Position numbers and translations under genes: made by a program
Shown: piece after piece, positions 19,854 to 29,675 of the stretch
Layout of the letters: each line of letters starts with the position of its first letter
Numbering within the stretch: position 1 is the stretch's first letter
Notes under the pieces: generated by a model
Database searches by the model: none
Seen by the model: the letters and a program-made list of their open reading frames with translations, nothing else
What the model was told of the DNA's origin: nothing
Source: Planctomycetota bacterium
Lineage (GTDB): Bacteria; Planctomycetota; J058
Length of the DNA: 64,000 nt
Reading direction: 5' to 3'
NCBI GenBank assembly: GCA_023954375.1
Contig: JAMLIC010000005.1
Span: 124,001-188,000, forward strand

Positions 19854-22256
19854 ATGGAGCGGATGGGGCCGTACGAGGTCCGGGAGCAGCTGGGGCGGGG
19901 CGGGATGGGCGTCGTCCACCGCGCCGTCGACGGCCGCACGGGCCGGGAGGTCGCGCTCAAGGTCCTCCTCGTCGCCGACGAGCGCGCCCGTCGGCGGCTC
20001 CTCCAGGAGGCCCGGGCCCTGGCGCGCCTGCGCCACCGGCACGTGGTCGCCCTGCTCGACGCCGGCGAGCACCAGGGCCGCCCCTGGCTGGCCCTCGAGC
20101 TCGTGCGCGGGCGCTCGCTCGAGGAGCGGCTCGAGCGCGAGGGCCCGCTCCCGCCCCGCGAGGCGGCGCGGCTCGTCCACGCGCTGGCGGCGGCCCTGGC
20201 CCACGCCCACCGCGAGGGGGTGCTCCACCGCGACCTCAAGCCGGGCAACGTCCTGCTCGACGGCGACGGCGCGCCGCGCCTCACGGACTTCGGCCTGGCC
20301 GGCGTCGCCCAGGACCCGGGCCAGAGCCGCCTCACGAAGAGCGGGACGATCGTGGGCAGTCCGGGCTACTGGGCCCCCGAGCAGGCGACGGGCCAGGCGA
20401 GCGCCGTCGGCCCCCACACGGACGTCTACGGGCTCGGCGCCCTGCTCTACGCCTGCCTGACCGGCCGTCCGCCGATCGAGGCCGACTCGCTCGTGGAGCT
20501 CCTCGCCGCGACCGAGCAGCGCCGCCCGGCGCCGCCGGGCGCCGACCGGGCGCTCGACGCGCTCGCCCTGCGCTGCCTGGAGAAGCGCCCGGAGCACCGC
20601 CCGCCCTCCGCCGACGCCGTCGCGCGCGAGCTCGCGCGGTACCTCTCGGGGGGCGCGCGCCAGGCCGGCGGGCGCCGGGCCGCGGCCGTCCTGGCGGCGG
20701 CCGGCCTCGTCGGGGTCCTGACGCTCGCGGTCGCCTGGCCGCGCGGCCGCGCCGTCGCCCGCCTCGACGCCGTCGCCCGCGCCGAGGCGCGGCTGGAGGA
20801 GGGTGACCTCGAGGGCGCCCTGGCGGAGTGCGACCGCGCCCTGGCGCTCGCCCCGCACGACGCGCGCGGCCACCGGGTCCGGGGCGTCGCCAGGGGCCGG
20901 CTGGGCGACCACGCGGGGGCGCTCGCCGACCTCGACCGCGCCCTCGAGCTCGACCCCGGCGACGCGGTCGCCTGGCGGAAGCGGGGGTCGCTGCGCGCCA
21001 TGCGCGGCGAGCTCGAGGCGGCGCGCGCCGACCTCGAGCGCGCGCTCGCGCTCGAGCCGGATGCGCCGGAGGCGCTGGCGAGCCGTGGCGCCTTGAGGCT
21101 GACGCTCGGCGACCTCTCCGGGGCGCTCGCCGACCTCGACCGCGCCGTCGCGCTGGACCCGCGCGACCCGTACGCCGTGATGAACCGGGGCCTCGCCCGC
21201 CGGGACTCGGGAGACCTTCGAGGCGCGCTGGCGGACCTCGACCAGTCGATCGCGCTCACGACGATCCACGCGCCGGCCTTCGCCAACCGCGCCCTGGTCC
21301 GGGCCGGCCTCGGCGACCCCGAGGGCGCCCTCGAGGACGCCGACCGGGCGGTCGCGCTCGACCCCCGAAGTGGGTACTCCCGCCGAGCCCGCGGGATCGT
21401 GAGGACCGCTCGCGGCGATGCGCAGGGCGCCCTGGCGGACCTCGACGCGGCGATCGACCTCTCGCCCCGCGTGGCGGAGGGCTACGAGCGCCGCGCCTTC
21501 GTCAGGAGCGAGCTCCTCGGCGACCTGGCCGGCGCGATCGCGGACCTCGACCGGGCCCTGGGCCTCGCCCCGCGCGCCGCGCTCACCCTGCGGAGCCGCG
21601 GCGCCCTCAGGCTCCGGCAGGGCGACGCCCGCGGCGCGCTCGAGGACCTCGACCGGGCGCTCGCGCTCGCGCCCGACGACGCCCAGGCCCTCGCGGACCG
21701 GGGGGCCGCCCGGCTGAGCGTCGGTGATCCGGCCGGGGCGATCGCCGACCTCGACGTGGCGCTCGCCCTGCGACCGGACCACCCGCTCGCCCTCCTGAAC
21801 CGCGGCACCGCCAGGAACCACCAGGGTGACCACGAGGGCGCGCTCGAGGACCTCGACCGGGCGCTCGACCTCGCGCCGGGCGTGGGGGCCAGCCACTTCC
21901 AGCGCGGCGTCGCCCGCGGTCAGCTCGACGACCCGGCGGGGGCGATCGCCGACTTCGACGGGGCGCTCGAGCTCGACCCGGACCACACCGAGGCCCGTTA
22001 CAACCGCGCCGTGTCGCGGTTCCGCCTCCAGGACCTCGAGGGCGCCCTCGCCGACCTCGACCGGGTGCTGGGCAAGGACCCGCGCCACGGCGACGCGCGC
22101 TTCCTCCGCGGCGCCGCCCGGGCGCGCCTGGGCGATCCGGTCGGGGCGGTCGCGGACCTCGAGGAGGCCCTGCGCCAGGCGCCGGCGGCCCCGTGGTCGG
22201 CGCAGGCGGAGGGGCTCCTCGCCGCCGCCCGGCGCGCGGATACTCAGCCGAGGTGA
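19854..22256 (+). CDS. Ser/Thr protein kinase with membrane anchor and 14 TPRs
   Basis: This 800-residue protein is a eukaryotic-type kinase. Residues about 5-265 show the glycine loop LGRGGMGVVHRA, the catalytic Lys in VALKVL, the catalytic loop LHRDLKPGNVLL, DFGLAG and the activation-end WAPEQAT. All catalytic residues are present. One membrane helix follows (about 283-300, AAAVLAAAGLVGVLTLAV). The rest is about 14 TPR units of the form GDxxGALADLDRALxLxP. The layout (cytoplasmic kinase, membrane, long TPR tail) is typical of planctomycete and myxobacterial receptors. The TPRs probably bind partner proteins outside the membrane. The substrate is unknown. Confidence 0.92.
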   Translation: MERMGPYEVREQLGRGGMGVVHRAVDGRTGREVALKVLLVADERARRRLLQEARALARLRHRHVVALLDAGEHQGRPWLALELVRGRSLEERLEREGPLPPREAARLVHALAAALAHAHREGVLHRDLKPGNVLLDGDGAPRLTDFGLAGVAQDPGQSRLTKSGTIVGSPGYWAPEQATGQASAVGPHTDVYGLGALLYACLTGRPPIEADSLVELLAATEQRRPAPPGADRALDALALRCLEKRPEHRPPSADAVARELARYLSGGARQAGGRRAAAVLAAAGLVGVLTLAVAWPRGRAVARLDAVARAEARLEEGDLEGALAECDRALALAPHDARGHRVRGVARGRLGDHAGALADLDRALELDPGDAVAWRKRGSLRAMRGELEAARADLERALALEPDAPEALASRGALRLTLGDLSGALADLDRAVALDPRDPYAVMNRGLARRDSGDLRGALADLDQSIALTTIHAPAFANRALVRAGLGDPEGALEDADRAVALDPRSGYSRRARGIVRTARGDAQGALADLDAAIDLSPRVAEGYERRAFVRSELLGDLAGAIADLDRALGLAPRAALTLRSRGALRLRQGDARGALEDLDRALALAPDDAQALADRGAARLSVGDPAGAIADLDVALALRPDHPLALLNRGTARNHQGDHEGALEDLDRALDLAPGVGASHFQRGVARGQLDDPAGAIADFDGALELDPDHTEARYNRAVSRFRLQDLEGALADLDRVLGKDPRHGDARFLRGAARARLGDPVGAVADLEEALRQAPAAPWSAQAEGLLAAARRADTQPR

Positions 22257-22266
22257 GGGAGCGACC

Positions 22267-23322
22267 ATGAGCGACGCGGACGAGGACGACGACGTGGAGG
22301 CCCCGGGCTGGGACGCGATCGACGCGGCGCTGGCCGAGGTCCACGGCGAGGTCGAGCCGCTGCACTTCGGCACCGTGCTCAAGTACTGGATGGGCGGCCC
22401 CGACCCGGTCGACGGGATCAGCGTCTACGCGGTCGACGCGCCGCGGCCGCACTGGCACTACGTGACCTACGGGTTCAGCGAGCTCTACGAGAAGGAGACC
22501 GACGACCCGGCCACGAGCGGCTACGGCTTCGAGCTCACCTTCCGGCTGGCGCGGACGACGGACGAGCCGCCGCGCTGGCCGCTGGGGCTGCTGCAGAACC
22601 TGGCCCGCTACGTCTTCCAGTCGGGCAACGTCTTCGGCGCCGGGCACCACATGGACCTCAACGGCCCGATCGCCATGGAGGACGAGGGCACCCTCGTGCG
22701 TGCGATCGCGTTCGCGACCGACCCGGCCCTGCCGGCCCGCGACACGCCCCACGGCCGCGTCGAGTTCCTGCAGGTGGTCGGGCTGACGCTCGACGAGCTC
22801 GCCGCCGCGCAGGCGTGGAACACCGAGCGCTTCCTCGAGCTCCTGTCGCGCGCGCAGCCGCTGCTGGTGACGGACCTCTCCCGCGCCTCGGCGCTCGACG
22901 ACCCGGCGCTGCGGGCCGATGTCGAGGCGCGGACGGAGGCCGAGGGCTCGTCGCAGGCGGCCGCGTTCCTGTCCGGGCTCGCCTGGGAGGCCTCCGGCGA
23001 CCAGGCGCGCCTGCGCGTGGGCGCCAACGGCGTCGAGAGCCTCAGGAACATGCTCCGCGGCCGTACGCCCCACGGGCGGCCGTTCGACCTGCACGGCGAG
23101 GACGCCCGGGTCGAGGTCCTCCCCGGCGAGGCCGCCGGCTGGGCGGTCGAGGACGACGCCCTGCGGGTCACGCTCACGGCCGACGTCGCGCGCGCCCTGC
23201 GCGACGCGCTGGCGCCCACGCGCGGCGAGCGGCGCCTCGACGCCCTGCCGGGGCTCGTGGTCGAGGTCACGCCCACCGAGATCAAGGACCGCGACGGCAA
23301 CGTCGTGCGGGTGGTCGGCTAA
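22267..23322 (+). CDS. Suppressor-of-fused (Sufu) domain protein
   Basis: The 351-residue protein begins at ATG 22267 behind a GGGAG site, 10 nt after the kinase. Its first ~190 residues look like the bacterial Sufu fold (HFGTVLKYWMGGPDPVDGIS, HWHYVTYGFSELYEKE and GYGFELTFRL). The C-terminal half has a second alpha/beta region ending TPTEIKDRDGNVVRVVG. Bacterial Sufu proteins are soluble and often act as immunity or interaction modules. Next to a kinase it may be a signalling partner. Its stop codon overlaps the stop of the convergent gene. Confidence 0.8.
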   Translation: MSDADEDDDVEAPGWDAIDAALAEVHGEVEPLHFGTVLKYWMGGPDPVDGISVYAVDAPRPHWHYVTYGFSELYEKETDDPATSGYGFELTFRLARTTDEPPRWPLGLLQNLARYVFQSGNVFGAGHHMDLNGPIAMEDEGTLVRAIAFATDPALPARDTPHGRVEFLQVVGLTLDELAAAQAWNTERFLELLSRAQPLLVTDLSRASALDDPALRADVEARTEAEGSSQAAAFLSGLAWEASGDQARLRVGANGVESLRNMLRGRTPHGRPFDLHGEDARVEVLPGEAAGWAVEDDALRVTLTADVARALRDALAPTRGERRLDALPGLVVEVTPTEIKDRDGNVVRVVG

Positions 23323-23999
23323 TCGCCCCCGGACGCGCGGCGCTCGCCTCGCGTCCGCTTGAGCTCGTCGAGCCGCCGCTCGAGGTCCTCGAGCCGCCGC
23401 GTGTCCGAGCCGAAGTCGGGCAGCGGCGGCGGCAGGTCCTCGGGGCGAGGACGGACGACCTGCTGGGTGGTCCCGGGCCGCCGGTGCGCGCCCGACAGCG
23501 GCGGCGTCGGCGCCGCCTCGCGCTCCTCGAGCGCGCGCCGCAGCGTCCACACCTCGGTCGTCAGGTCCTCGCACTGCCTGGCGAGCTCGAGCTTGTCGCG
23601 CTCCAGCTCGTCGACGCGCCGCTCGAGGTCCTTGCGCTGCCGCTCGAGCCAGCCGTTGTCGTCCTCGAGCTGCTCGAGGCGCTGCCGCAGGCGGAACGCG
23701 TCCTGCACCTGCGCGCGCTCCTCGGCCGTCAGCGACAGGTCGCGGCGCCGGATCGCCTGGTCGACCAGGTCGGCCACGATCGCCTCGATCGTGGCCGCGT
23801 CGACCACCCGCACGCGCTTGTGGCCCTGCGCCTCAAGCTTGTCGAGGTCGAGCTCCTGCGCCCTCGCGTCGAGCGACTTGCGCACCTTGCGCGTCGTCTC
23901 GCGCTCCTCGGGGAGCTCCGGGGTGGCCGGGCGCGCGGGCGCCGCGACCGGGCCACTGTCGGCCGCTCGGGTCCCGAGGAGCTTGCGGAGGAGGTCCAT
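23319..23999 (-). CDS. Coiled-coil protein of unknown function
   Basis: This 226-residue cytoplasmic protein has an N-terminal charged segment, a short globular stretch (HKRVRVVDAATIEAIVADLV, about 62-82) and a heptad coiled coil (about 95-165, LRQRLEQLEDDNGWLERQRK). A Pro-rich linker and a second short coil end it. No family is recognised. It converges on the Sufu gene so tightly that the two stops share bases (CTAA). A -10-like TACTAT at 24009-24014 lies nine nt before its ATG, which suggests a very short leader. Confidence 0.7.
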   Translation of the reverse strand: MDLLRKLLGTRAADSGPVAAPARPATPELPEERETTRKVRKSLDARAQELDLDKLEAQGHKRVRVVDAATIEAIVADLVDQAIRRRDLSLTAEERAQVQDAFRLRQRLEQLEDDNGWLERQRKDLERRVDELERDKLELARQCEDLTTEVWTLRRALEEREAAPTPPLSGAHRRPGTTQQVVRPRPEDLPPPLPDFGSDTRRLEDLERRLDELKRTRGERRASGGD

Positions 24000-24103
24000 C
24001 CGAGCGCGATAGTACCACCGGCCGGCCTCGCGCGCTTCGATCGAAATCGCGTTTAACCACCGGGAACTCCGGATCTTCGGCCGGCACTCCCCGGAGGGAC
24101 GTC

Positions 24104-25162
24104 ATGACCGTGATCGAGACCGAGGCCCCCCGGGCCGACAGGACTTCCGTCGCTCCGGCGCACGCCGGGGCGCACCTGCTGGTGGCCATCCCCGCGCTGA
24201 ACGAGGGAGCCACCCTGGGCCAGGTGCTCGCCGGCGTGCCCCGGACGCTGCCGGGTGTGGGGCGCGTCGACGTGCTGGTCGTCGACGACGGCAGCACCGA
24301 CGACACCGCGGCCGTGGCGCAGGCCGCGGGCGCCCTGGTGGTCCGTCATCCGACGAACCGCGGCGTCGGGGCGGCCTTCCACACCGCGCTCGCGACGGCC
24401 GTCGACCTCGACGTCGACCTCCTCGTCACGCTCGACGCCGACGGGCAGTTCGATCCCCGTGACATCCCGGCCCTCGTCACTCCGGCCCTGGCTGGCGACG
24501 CCGACTTCGTCACGGCCTCGCGCTTCCTCGACCCGGCCCTCACGCCGCCGATGCCCTGGGTGAAGCGCTGGGGCAACCGGCGCATGAGCGCCCTGATCTC
24601 GAGGCTGGCGGGGGCGCGCTTCGCCGACGTCTCCTGCGGCATGCGCTGCTACACGCGGCGTGCGCTCCTGCGCCTGAACGTGATCGGCCGCTTCACCTAC
24701 ACGCAGGAGGTCTTCCTCGACCTGGCCTGGAAGGGCCTCCGGCTGACCGAGGTCCCGATCCGCGTGCATCCCCGGCGGCAAGGCGAGAGCCGGGTGGCCC
24801 GCAGCGTCTTCGCCTACGGCTGGCGCGCGTCGCAGATCATCCTCCGCTGCTACCGCGACTACTTCCCCATGCGCTTCTTCGGCGGCCTGGCGCTGGCGCT
24901 CCTCCTCCCCGCCGCCGGGCTCGGGGCCTTCCTCCTGGCGCACTACGCCCGGACCGGCGCCTTCTCGCCGCACAAGTGGGCCGGCTTCACGTCGGGGACG
25001 CTGGTGGTCCTGGCCCTGGCGCTCCTGCACATGGGCCTGATCGGCGACCTCCTCGTGCGGCACCGGCTCTACCTCGAGGAGCTGCTGGCGCTCTCCCGGC
25101 GCTCCCCGGCGGGAGACCGTCCGCGGCCCGGTGCGGACGAGGACGCGCCGTGCGGGTCCTGA
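24104..25162 (+). CDS. Family 2 glycosyltransferase, dolichol-phosphate-mannose-synthase type
   Basis: The 352-residue enzyme transfers a sugar from a nucleotide or lipid carrier at the inner membrane. The GT2 signature is clear: AIPALNEGATLGQVL, VLVVDDGSTDDT, LLVTLDADGQFDPRDIP, and a metal/acceptor region VSCGMRCYTRRAL. Two C-terminal hydrophobic helices (about 260-280 and 300-325) anchor it to the membrane. The start has a strong GGAGG site. It opens the polysaccharide region, and the next gene overlaps its stop by 13 nt. Confidence 0.9.
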   Translation: MTVIETEAPRADRTSVAPAHAGAHLLVAIPALNEGATLGQVLAGVPRTLPGVGRVDVLVVDDGSTDDTAAVAQAAGALVVRHPTNRGVGAAFHTALATAVDLDVDLLVTLDADGQFDPRDIPALVTPALAGDADFVTASRFLDPALTPPMPWVKRWGNRRMSALISRLAGARFADVSCGMRCYTRRALLRLNVIGRFTYTQEVFLDLAWKGLRLTEVPIRVHPRRQGESRVARSVFAYGWRASQIILRCYRDYFPMRFFGGLALALLLPAAGLGAFLLAHYARTGAFSPHKWAGFTSGTLVVLALALLHMGLIGDLLVRHRLYLEELLALSRRSPAGDRPRPGADEDAPCGS

Positions 25163-27342
25163 TCGACATCACGCACCCGGCGCACCTGCACTTCTTCCGG
25201 CACGCGATCGCGGAGCTGCGGGCCGCGGGGCACCACGTCCATCTGACCGCCCGTGACAAGGACGTGCTCCTGGCGCTCGGCCGCGAGCACGGGCTCACGC
25301 TCGAGGTCATGGGCGGGACCCCTCGCGGGGCCGTGAAGATGGCCGCGCTCCTGGCGCGCCGGAAGGCCTGGCTCGCGGGCGTCGTCGGGCGGGAGCGGCC
25401 CGACGTGATCGCCGCCCTGGGCGGGACGTTCATCGGCCTCCTCAGCAAGCTCGTCGGGGTCCCTTCGGTGGTCTTCTACGACACCGAGAGCGCGCGCCTG
25501 AGCAACGCGATCACCTACCCGTTCGCGACCCGCGTCGTCACGCCGGCCTGCTACCTCGACGACGTGCCCCGGCAGGTGCGGTACAGGGGCTACCACGAGC
25601 TCGCCTACCTGCACCCTGACCGCTTCACCCCCGATCCGCGAGTGCGTGACGAGCTGGGTCTCGCCGCCGACGAGCCCTACGCGCTGGTCCGCTTCGTCGG
25701 CTGGAGCGCGAGCCACGACCTCGGCCGCGCTCGCACCGGGGCCGGCGGTCGGATCGAGCTCGTGCGTCGCCTGTCGACGCGCGTCCGCACCTTCGTCTCG
25801 ACGGAGGGACCGCTGCCGGCCGAGCTCGAGAACCTCCGCTTTCCGCTCCCTCCGTCACGCATGCACGACGCCCTGGCGTTCGCCAGGGTCCTCGTCGGCG
25901 AGAGCAGCACCATGGCCTCCGAAGCTGCGGTCCTGGGCGTGCCGAGCGTGTTCGTGTATCCGCGGGTCCGCCTGGGATACACCGAGGAGCAGGAGCGGCG
26001 CTGGGGGCTCATCCGCTGGTTCACGCCCGAGCAGCTCGCGGAGGCCGGTGCCTGCGCCGAGCGCCTCGCGGCGGGGGAGGACGGCCCCCGATTCCGGGAG
26101 ACAGGGCGAGCGCTGGTGCAGGCGTCCGAGGACGTGACCCCTGTGATCGTCCGGGAGCTAGCCGAGGTCGCGCGGCGGACGGAGCCCTCGCGCCTGCGTG
26201 TGGCCGTCACGGCAGGGCTCAGCGACGACAAGCTACGCAGCAAGCTCACCGGGCTCGCCGGCAGCGACCGCGTCGAGCGGGTGGTCCTGGTGCGCCGTCG
26301 GCCCCTGTCGGCGCCTCCTCCTCGGACGGAGCAGCGGACCCCCGTCGGGCTGTGGGCGGCCACGCGTCCGACGTACGAGCTCTGGCGCCTCTGGACCCTG
26401 GGCCGTCTCGCCTGGACGGGAGAGGTCGACGCGCTGGTCGGGATCCAGCTCGTGCTTCACGGCGTCGCGGCCTCGGTCTCTGGTCACGCCGCTCGGGTGC
26501 CCGTCGTGCTCTGTCCCATCGGCACGGACCTCCACCATCATGCCCCGCGTGGGGCGCTTGGCTTCCCGCTCCGCTGGGCGCTGCGCTCGGCGAACGCCGT
26601 GGGCATCCTCGGGACTCGATCACGTCGCCGCGTCGGCGGTTACTCCAGCGCGCCGCTGGTCGACATCCGCAACCACCTGGACGCGAACCGCTGGAGTCCG
26701 ACCTCTCCCGAGGAGCGACACGCCGTGTTCGTCGGCGCCCTCCTGGCGCTGAAGCAGGTCGACGAGATCGTCAGGGCCTTCGCCCGGGTCGCGCATGACC
26801 GCCGCGACCTGCACCTCGATGTCGTGGGTGACGGCCCGGAGCGCCGTCGGCTCGAGCGGCTCGTCACCCGCCTCGGCGCGAATGAGCAGGTGAGCTTCAT
26901 CGGGCCGCGGGCGGATCCGTCTCCCTGGGTGCGCCGGGCGCGCTGCCTGGTCCTGGCCTCGCGCTGGGAGGGACTCCCTGCGGTCGCGGTGGAGGCCATG
27001 CTGGCCGGCGTGCCGGTCATCTCGACGCGTGTCGGCGACATCGAGGACCTCGTCGAGCACGGTGTGAACGGCCTCCTGGTGAGCGCAGAGGTCGCCACCG
27101 AGCTCGACGCGGCCCTACGGGGTGCGCTGACCGACGACGCGCTCCACGCGCACCTGCGGACCGGAGCCCTCGCGACTCGTGAGCGATGGCTGGCGCAATG
27201 GGGCCCTGAAGGTCAGCGCGCCGCGTGGTCGAGGCTCTTGGAGGCGGCCTTCTCACAGGAGGCCCGAGGAGGAGGGCCGGACGAAGCGCAGCAGACAACC
27301 GCGCGGCCGGTCTGTCTCGTAGCGATGGCTGTGACGGCCTGA
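25150..27342 (+). CDS. DUF354 domain fused to a GT4 glycosyltransferase
   Basis: This 730-residue protein joins two sugar-related modules. Residues about 1-345 match DUF354, a GT-B-like family linked to polysaccharide synthesis (RVLIDITHPAHLHFFRHAI, GGTFIGLLSKLVGVPSVVFY, and VLVGESSTMASEAAVLGVPS). Residues about 355-725 form a family 4 glycosyltransferase with the donor-site pattern SRWEGLPAVAVEAMLAGVPV and VVGDGPERRRLE. GTG 25150 is chosen because it begins the DUF354 homology and overlaps the upstream stop. The two families normally occur as separate proteins. Confidence 0.85.
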   Translation: MRVLIDITHPAHLHFFRHAIAELRAAGHHVHLTARDKDVLLALGREHGLTLEVMGGTPRGAVKMAALLARRKAWLAGVVGRERPDVIAALGGTFIGLLSKLVGVPSVVFYDTESARLSNAITYPFATRVVTPACYLDDVPRQVRYRGYHELAYLHPDRFTPDPRVRDELGLAADEPYALVRFVGWSASHDLGRARTGAGGRIELVRRLSTRVRTFVSTEGPLPAELENLRFPLPPSRMHDALAFARVLVGESSTMASEAAVLGVPSVFVYPRVRLGYTEEQERRWGLIRWFTPEQLAEAGACAERLAAGEDGPRFRETGRALVQASEDVTPVIVRELAEVARRTEPSRLRVAVTAGLSDDKLRSKLTGLAGSDRVERVVLVRRRPLSAPPPRTEQRTPVGLWAATRPTYELWRLWTLGRLAWTGEVDALVGIQLVLHGVAASVSGHAARVPVVLCPIGTDLHHHAPRGALGFPLRWALRSANAVGILGTRSRRRVGGYSSAPLVDIRNHLDANRWSPTSPEERHAVFVGALLALKQVDEIVRAFARVAHDRRDLHLDVVGDGPERRRLERLVTRLGANEQVSFIGPRADPSPWVRRARCLVLASRWEGLPAVAVEAMLAGVPVISTRVGDIEDLVEHGVNGLLVSAEVATELDAALRGALTDDALHAHLRTGALATRERWLAQWGPEGQRAAWSRLLEAAFSQEARGGGPDEAQQTTARPVCLVAMAVTA

Positions 27343-27476
27343 GGTGAGGCGAGAGCTCGCGTGAACGACGAACTCCATGCAGGGGCACTTGCTCGCTCGA
27401 TCCATTCCCTCGTGCCGTGGAGTCGACTCCTCAGCTCCCGTATCGGAGAGGCGCCGGTCGAGCGGTCGGCATCGTG

Positions 27477-28655
27477 ATGAGCGGCCCAAGACACTCCGTC
27501 TTCGTCCTCGCGAACCACCTCGCCGAAGGAGGAGCAGAGCGGTTCGCCTCGCTCCTGGTGGCGCACCTCCCGCGGGACCGCTTCCGCCCCGAGCTCGTGC
27601 TGCTCGACGATCGACGCGGCTACCTCGTCCCGTCCGACGTTCCGACGCATGTCCTGTCGAGGGAGACTCCTCGCATGCGACGCTTCACCGCGTGGCGAGC
27701 CTTGCGCGCGCTCCTCGCGCGACGACGCCCGGACGTCCTCCTCAGCACGACGTGGCCGCTCGCGAGGCTGGTCGCCGCTGCGCGGCTCGGAACGGCCGGG
27801 GCCAGCGACACGCGATGGGTGGCGCGCGTGGCAGGTGTCCTCCGGTCCCGCCTGAGGGACCGGCTGGTCGATCGCAGGATCGCCCGCGCGGCCGATCGGG
27901 TCGTCGCGAACTCGGAGGGTCTGGCGGCCCATGTGCGGACGGCCCTGTGCCTCCCTCAGGGCAGGGTGACGACCGCCCCCAACCTCCTGGATCTCCAAGC
28001 TCTCGAGGCGCCCGGGCCGGCTCCCAGCCCGTTGAGACGGCCCCTCATCGTGGCGGTCGGGCGGCTCACGAGCGTCAAGCGGCCCGACCTGGTCGTCGAG
28101 GCCTTCTCCCGCTCTCGGCACGCCGGCGAGCTCTGGTGGATCGGAGACGGACCGCTTCGCCCAAAGGTCGAGCGGGATCTGGCGCTCAGAGGGCTCCAGG
28201 GTCGCGTGCGGCTCCTGGGGCACTTGACCCCGCCCTTCCCCGCGCTCAGACAGGCGGACGTGCTGATCCACGCGAGCGACCACGAGGGATCACCCAACGT
28301 CCTCATCGAGGCGCAGGCCCTCGGCATTCCGGTCGTCGCGACGGCCTGTCCACATGGCCCGGATGAGATCGTCCAGCCGGGAGTGACCGGCCTCTTGGTC
28401 ACCCCCGGCAAGGCCATGGCCCTGACCGATTCGCTGGACCGAGTGCTGGCCGAACTGGAACTCTGGCGTGCTCGCGGACACGCGATCGCCTCGCGGACAC
28501 GGTTGACATTCGACCTCGTCGCAGGCGTTGCTGCTTGGAGCCTCTGTCTGGACCAGGCGCGTGGAGGGCGCGTCGTGCTCCGGCGGGACGACGACCTGAC
28601 CTCCTCAGGCTCCGGACCGACGACCCGCGGCAGCCGCCCTCAAGAGCTCCGCTAG
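27477..28655 (+). CDS. Family 4 glycosyltransferase
   Basis: The 392-residue protein has the two-domain GT-B layout of GT4 enzymes that build surface polysaccharides. The N-terminal acceptor domain begins VFVLANHLAEGGAERFASLL. The C-terminal donor domain contains VAVGRLTSVKRPDLVVEAF, LWWIGDGPLR and the ExxE-like SDHEGSPNVLIEAQALGIPV. ATG 27477 is preferred over the upstream start at 27417 because homology begins there. Its 3' end overlaps the convergent glycosyltransferase by 51 nt. Confidence 0.87.
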   Translation: MSGPRHSVFVLANHLAEGGAERFASLLVAHLPRDRFRPELVLLDDRRGYLVPSDVPTHVLSRETPRMRRFTAWRALRALLARRRPDVLLSTTWPLARLVAAARLGTAGASDTRWVARVAGVLRSRLRDRLVDRRIARAADRVVANSEGLAAHVRTALCLPQGRVTTAPNLLDLQALEAPGPAPSPLRRPLIVAVGRLTSVKRPDLVVEAFSRSRHAGELWWIGDGPLRPKVERDLALRGLQGRVRLLGHLTPPFPALRQADVLIHASDHEGSPNVLIEAQALGIPVVATACPHGPDEIVQPGVTGLLVTPGKAMALTDSLDRVLAELELWRARGHAIASRTRLTFDLVAGVAAWSLCLDQARGGRVVLRRDDDLTSSGSGPTTRGSRPQELR

Positions 28656-29675
28656 CTGTCTGGAAACGACCTCGACAGAGTAGTTGGTCTCGACGACGCA
28701 ACGTCCAGCTTGCCCGAGCCGGTGCCGGAGTCCGTCGTCCTTCGCGAGCGCACCGAGCGCGTCCAGCCACTCGGCCTCGGTCGTCGCCGACAAGACACCG
28801 CCGCGAACAGCGACCTCCACGTTCATGCCGACTGGACTGGCGATCGCGGGTATTCCTGCCGCCATGTACTGCAGCAGCTTGAAGCTGCACTTGCCTCGCT
28901 CCCATGGCCCATCGCGCAGCGGCATCAGCCCAACGTCGATGCTCGAGAGGAAGCGGGCCTCCAGGTCCGGACGCCACTGAACGAAGTCCAGGCGATCCGT
29001 CGGCACTCCCGGAAGTTCGGGACGCTCGTCGCAGAGAACAGCGACTCGTGCGCCTGGCCACTCACGAAGGAACCGGGACAGGGCCGGGGCTATCCCACGA
29101 AGGTAGATCAGGTTCCCACGACTCCCAAGCCACCCCACCCGGAGGAGCGAGCCAGGCCCCCGATCTCCTGGAGCTCGGGAAGCGACGACGGCCGTGTCGA
29201 CGGCGGTCGGGACGACCGCCACGTTGGAGCCGTGTCGTGAGAACCACTCCGCCAGGTAGTGGTTCCCCGCGATCACCAGGTCAGCACGCCGGGCGATCGC
29301 CGCGGCGAATGGATTCCGCAACCAGATCGCGTCGTCAACATCGAACACCATCGGGCGCCGGAGCAACGGCTCGAGCGTGATCAAGCGCGAGACCATCTCG
29401 CGCTGGAGCCAGACGAGGTCCGTACGCTGTGCCGCGAGAGCGCCCGGGATACGTGCTCCGATCTTCGCAGCCAAGAGCAAGGGCACGGCGACCAGCCGCG
29501 ACACGCGCCGAAGCGGCAAACGGTCAGGAAGGCTCGCGTCTCTGGGGACGAGCGGAATCCACTCCTGTACCTCGAGGCCTTGGCTCGCGAGGGGAGATAG
29601 GTGCTGACGAACTCGAAAGCGAGCCGAAGGAACCCTGCGTCCACCCGTCAGAGCGACCACCCGGACGGTCGTCAT
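28605..29675 (-). CDS. Glycosyltransferase, group 1 (GT4-like)
   Basis: This 356-residue protein begins VRVVALTGGRRVPSARFRVR, typical of a GT-B family that uses a conserved RFR near the start. It has VFDVDDAIWL in the acceptor domain and FKLLQYMAAGIPAIASPVG in the donor-binding domain. It is the last gene of a minus-strand group with the methyltransferase and flippase, sharing ATGA with the methyltransferase. Codon usage here looks less GC-rich than in the flanks. Confidence 0.84.
   Translation of the reverse strand: MTTVRVVALTGGRRVPSARFRVRQHLSPLASQGLEVQEWIPLVPRDASLPDRLPLRRVSRLVAVPLLLAAKIGARIPGALAAQRTDLVWLQREMVSRLITLEPLLRRPMVFDVDDAIWLRNPFAAAIARRADLVIAGNHYLAEWFSRHGSNVAVVPTAVDTAVVASRAPGDRGPGSLLRVGWLGSRGNLIYLRGIAPALSRFLREWPGARVAVLCDERPELPGVPTDRLDFVQWRPDLEARFLSSIDVGLMPLRDGPWERGKCSFKLLQYMAAGIPAIASPVGMNVEVAVRGGVLSATTEAEWLDALGALAKDDGLRHRLGQAGRCVVETNYSVEVVSRQLAELLRAAAAGRRSGA

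Noticed and set aside
19584..22382. 932-codon minus-strand frame opposite the kinase
   Set aside because: Its apparent repeats mirror the TPR codons of the real gene on the plus strand.
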